DNA of 64,000 nucleotides from contig NZ_VOHA01000001.1 in assembly GCF_007859315.1 (NCBI RefSeq), forward strand, positions 682,001-746,000. Reading direction: 5' to 3'. The DNA is from Reyranella sp. CPCC 100927. Its GTDB lineage: Bacteria; Pseudomonadota; Alphaproteobacteria; Reyranellales; Reyranellaceae. Below the pieces are notes generated by a model. That model worked only from the letters and a program-made list of their open reading frames with translations, did not search any database and was not told where the DNA came from. Numbering within the stretch: the first letter of the stretch is position 1; each line of letters starts with the position of its first letter. Below, one piece after another: positions 62,789-64,000 of this stretch. The position numbers were made by a program, and so were the translations under genes.

Positions 62789-63755
62789 CACTCACCTTCA
62801 CGGACACCGGGGTGCAACTGCGGGCCACGCCCAGAGCACGCTTCAGGCTGGGGTGGAAGCGGGCGATACCGATCTCGAAGGCCAGTGCCGCGACCGTCGC
62901 GGTACCATAGTGCTGCTGCAGGCGGGCGCGATACGTTTCCATGGCCGGATCGCCAGCGGCTACCGCCCGCCCCAGGCGAAAGGCGTCGGCCAACGGCGCC
63001 GGCAGGTCATCCAGTTGATCCGCCAGCACGGCGCGCAGCCAGTCCGCGCGCACGCCGTCAGCACGCGCCAGGTTAACGTGGATCTGAACGCACTCGCCGC
63101 AATCGTCGTGCACCACGGCGCCCAGTCCGGCGAAATGGAAGGGCGCCGGATCGCCGTGCGGTTTCCGGTTTGCCAGAGCGCTCACCTGCTGCAGTTTGCC
63201 GAAGGTGGCCGGCGATGTCCGGGCGATGTCGCGGACATAGTCCATCGTGACACCCAGGCGTCGTTCGGCGGCGCGAATGCCAGCGTTGATCACCAGGGCA
63301 GGCGCTCGGACCATGGCCACCAGGGTCGGCAGTTCCGGCTGGACGATGTGCCATGCCACCCATGCCGGCAGGTAGATACCGATGATTTCCGTGGCGACGG
63401 CGACGACGTCGGACAGCCCATGGTGGACGATGCCCAGCAGGTGCAGCAGGGCGTGGCCGATCAGGAAGATCGCGCCTGGCAGGGCAAAAAGCCGAGCCTG
63501 CGGCAGCGGCAGTAGTCCCATCAGCAAGCTGACCGAGGCGGCGGCGAAAGCGATGCCGATATCGGCCACGAAGTGCCCGTTGTATGGCCCTGTCTGCGGG
63601 ACGCCCGGAGTCGTTGCGTACCAGAAGGGGCCGGCGGCCAGCATGATCAGGGCGTTCACCCCCAGCAGCGCGGGAATGACATAGGTCAGGGCCCCATGCC
63701 CCGGACGCGGCACGTCGGCGGAAGTCGCGCGGGCTGTGGTGGACGGATCGGGCAT
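62781..63755 (-). CDS. Membrane-fused carboxymuconolactone-decarboxylase/AhpD-like protein, ECF41 partner
   Basis: A 324-residue protein. The N-terminal ~165 residues have four membrane helices (TYVIPALLGVNALIMLAAG; IAFAAASVSLLMGLLP; LPGAIFLIGHALLHLLGI; ATEIIGIYLPAWVAWHIV). The cytoplasmic C-terminal domain has DDCGECVQIHVNLA, the C-x2-C-x3-H redox motif of AhpD/CMD proteins. ECF41 sigma genes normally neighbour a CMD, oxidoreductase or epimerase gene (COE), which they control. Here it is fused to a membrane domain. ATG 63755 fits the promoter; ATG 63776 would leave a leader of only about five bases. Confidence 0.85.
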   Translation of the reverse strand: MPDPSTTARATSADVPRPGHGALTYVIPALLGVNALIMLAAGPFWYATTPGVPQTGPYNGHFVADIGIAFAAASVSLLMGLLPLPQARLFALPGAIFLIGHALLHLLGIVHHGLSDVVAVATEIIGIYLPAWVAWHIVQPELPTLVAMVRAPALVINAGIRAAERRLGVTMDYVRDIARTSPATFGKLQQVSALANRKPHGDPAPFHFAGLGAVVHDDCGECVQIHVNLARADGVRADWLRAVLADQLDDLPAPLADAFRLGRAVAAGDPAMETYRARLQQHYGTATVAALAFEIGIARFHPSLKRALGVARSCTPVSVKVSDG

Positions 63756-63788
63756 CGTCACGGCGGTCTCCGGCATTCGTACCCACCA

Positions 63789-63815
63789 GACGTGCCAGGC
63801 ACGAAATCTGTGACA
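63789..63815 (-). promoter_or_regulatory. ECF41 promoter
   Basis: On the minus strand, TGTCACA (63809-63815), a 16-base spacer and CGTC (63789-63792) exactly match the published ECF41 consensus TGTCACA-N16-CGTC. It lies just upstream of the CMD-sigma operon and so indicates autoregulation. The expected start is near 63782. Confidence 0.85.
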
Positions 63816-63853
63816 TCCAGCCAATGAATTGATTTTATTCAGGATTTCGCCGC

Positions 63854-63881
63854 TTGCCCCGGCTTTGGCGCTGCCTATACT
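63854..63881 (+). promoter_or_regulatory. Candidate sigma-70 promoter for the gene at the right edge
   Basis: TTGCCC (63854-63859), a 16-base spacer and TATACT (63876-63881) on the plus strand, about 80 bases before a possible GTG start. The -10 is close to TATAAT. It faces away from the ECF41 operon. Confidence 0.45.
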
Positions 63882-63962
63882 CCGGCCGCCTTGCTGAACC
63901 CGTGCCAACGTGGTCCGGTGCCTTGTTTTGCGGCTGACCGCGCCGTCCGAGAGGTCTTGATC

Positions 63963-64000
63963 GTGTCCGTCCAGTACGCCGGCCCCCACAAGCGGGGCGA
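63963..64000 (+). CDS. Possible start of a gene truncated by the window edge
   Basis: A GTG at 63963 is preceded by GAGAGG with an eight-base gap and opens a frame that reads MSVQYAGPHKRG to the last base. Twelve codons are too few to assign a family. The candidate promoter upstream supports a gene here. Confidence 0.3.
   Translation, partial: MSVQYAGPHKRG

Overview
The window is high-GC (about two thirds G+C by eye) and densely coding, and it looks like the chromosome of a free-living alphaproteobacterium. The signs are a TIGR02300/FYDLN-acid protein beside a tRNA-Ala, aroA, cmk and rpsA on one strand, ChvG/ChvI next to pckA, an IalB-family protein directly before rlmN, and KdpFABC/KdpDE. 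I cannot name a genus. I see no rRNA, no insertion sequence, no phage gene and no CRISPR array.

Layout. 0-9.3 kb: the end of a probable phosphotransferase gene, an LLM-class flavin oxidoreductase, two DMT exporters, a MATE exporter with a clear operator-covered promoter, a VanZ-like protein, a DUF3617 protein, a lipoprotein, a LysR regulator divergent from the second DMT exporter, and a glycosyltransferase-like gene. 9.4-20.4 kb: tRNA-Ala(GGC) with its terminator, the TIGR02300 gene, a TetR-controlled RND efflux pair, a transmembrane Ser/Thr kinase with peptidoglycan-binding-like repeats, small exported proteins, and aroA. 20.4-21.9 kb: a nitrilase-fold protein with an inserted zinc ribbon. 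22.1-33.8 kb: a potassium-uptake block (small ORF, kdpF, kdpA, kdpB, kdpC, a TorF-type porin, a methyltransferase-like protein, a DapA paralogue, a small membrane protein, kdpD, kdpE) riddled with palindromic repeats. 33.9-36.5 kb: cmk and rpsA with a strong terminator. 36.5-47.4 kb: a beta-lactamase-family serine hydrolase, a membrane patatin-like lipase, and an acyl-CoA module (ligase, two crotonases, TetR regulator, CoA transferase, AEC carrier) with a MESH1-like ppGpp hydrolase. 47.4-52.6 kb: chvG, chvI, a HugZ-like gene and pckA. 52.6-58.4 kb: a DMT exporter, a methyltransferase, a TrmH-type RNA methylase, an IalB-type protein, rlmN, a lipoprotein and a SnoaL-like protein. 58.5-64 kb: a molybdopterin oxidoreductase, a methyltransferase, an ECF41 sigma factor, and its partner, a membrane-fused carboxymuconolactone-decarboxylase-like protein, behind a textbook ECF41 promoter.

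How the parts work together. The TIGR02300, tRNA-Ala, aroA, cmk and rpsA genes form a block that is normally compact in this class. Here it is split by about 9 kb (efflux pump and kinase) and about 13 kb (nitrilase and Kdp), so it reads as a housekeeping scaffold with accessory inserts. The most distinctive signals are: (1) the ECF41 sigma / 4-TM-AhpD-like pair with its promoter; (2) two near-identical palindromes at the two ends of the kinase-lipoprotein block; (3) an inverted-repeat element that encodes the last ~46 residues of KdpD while keeping the kdpD-kdpE overlap; (4) the zinc-ribbon nitrilase; (5) the membrane patatin; and (6) a 40-bp direct repeat around the glycosyltransferase and tRNA-Ala genes.
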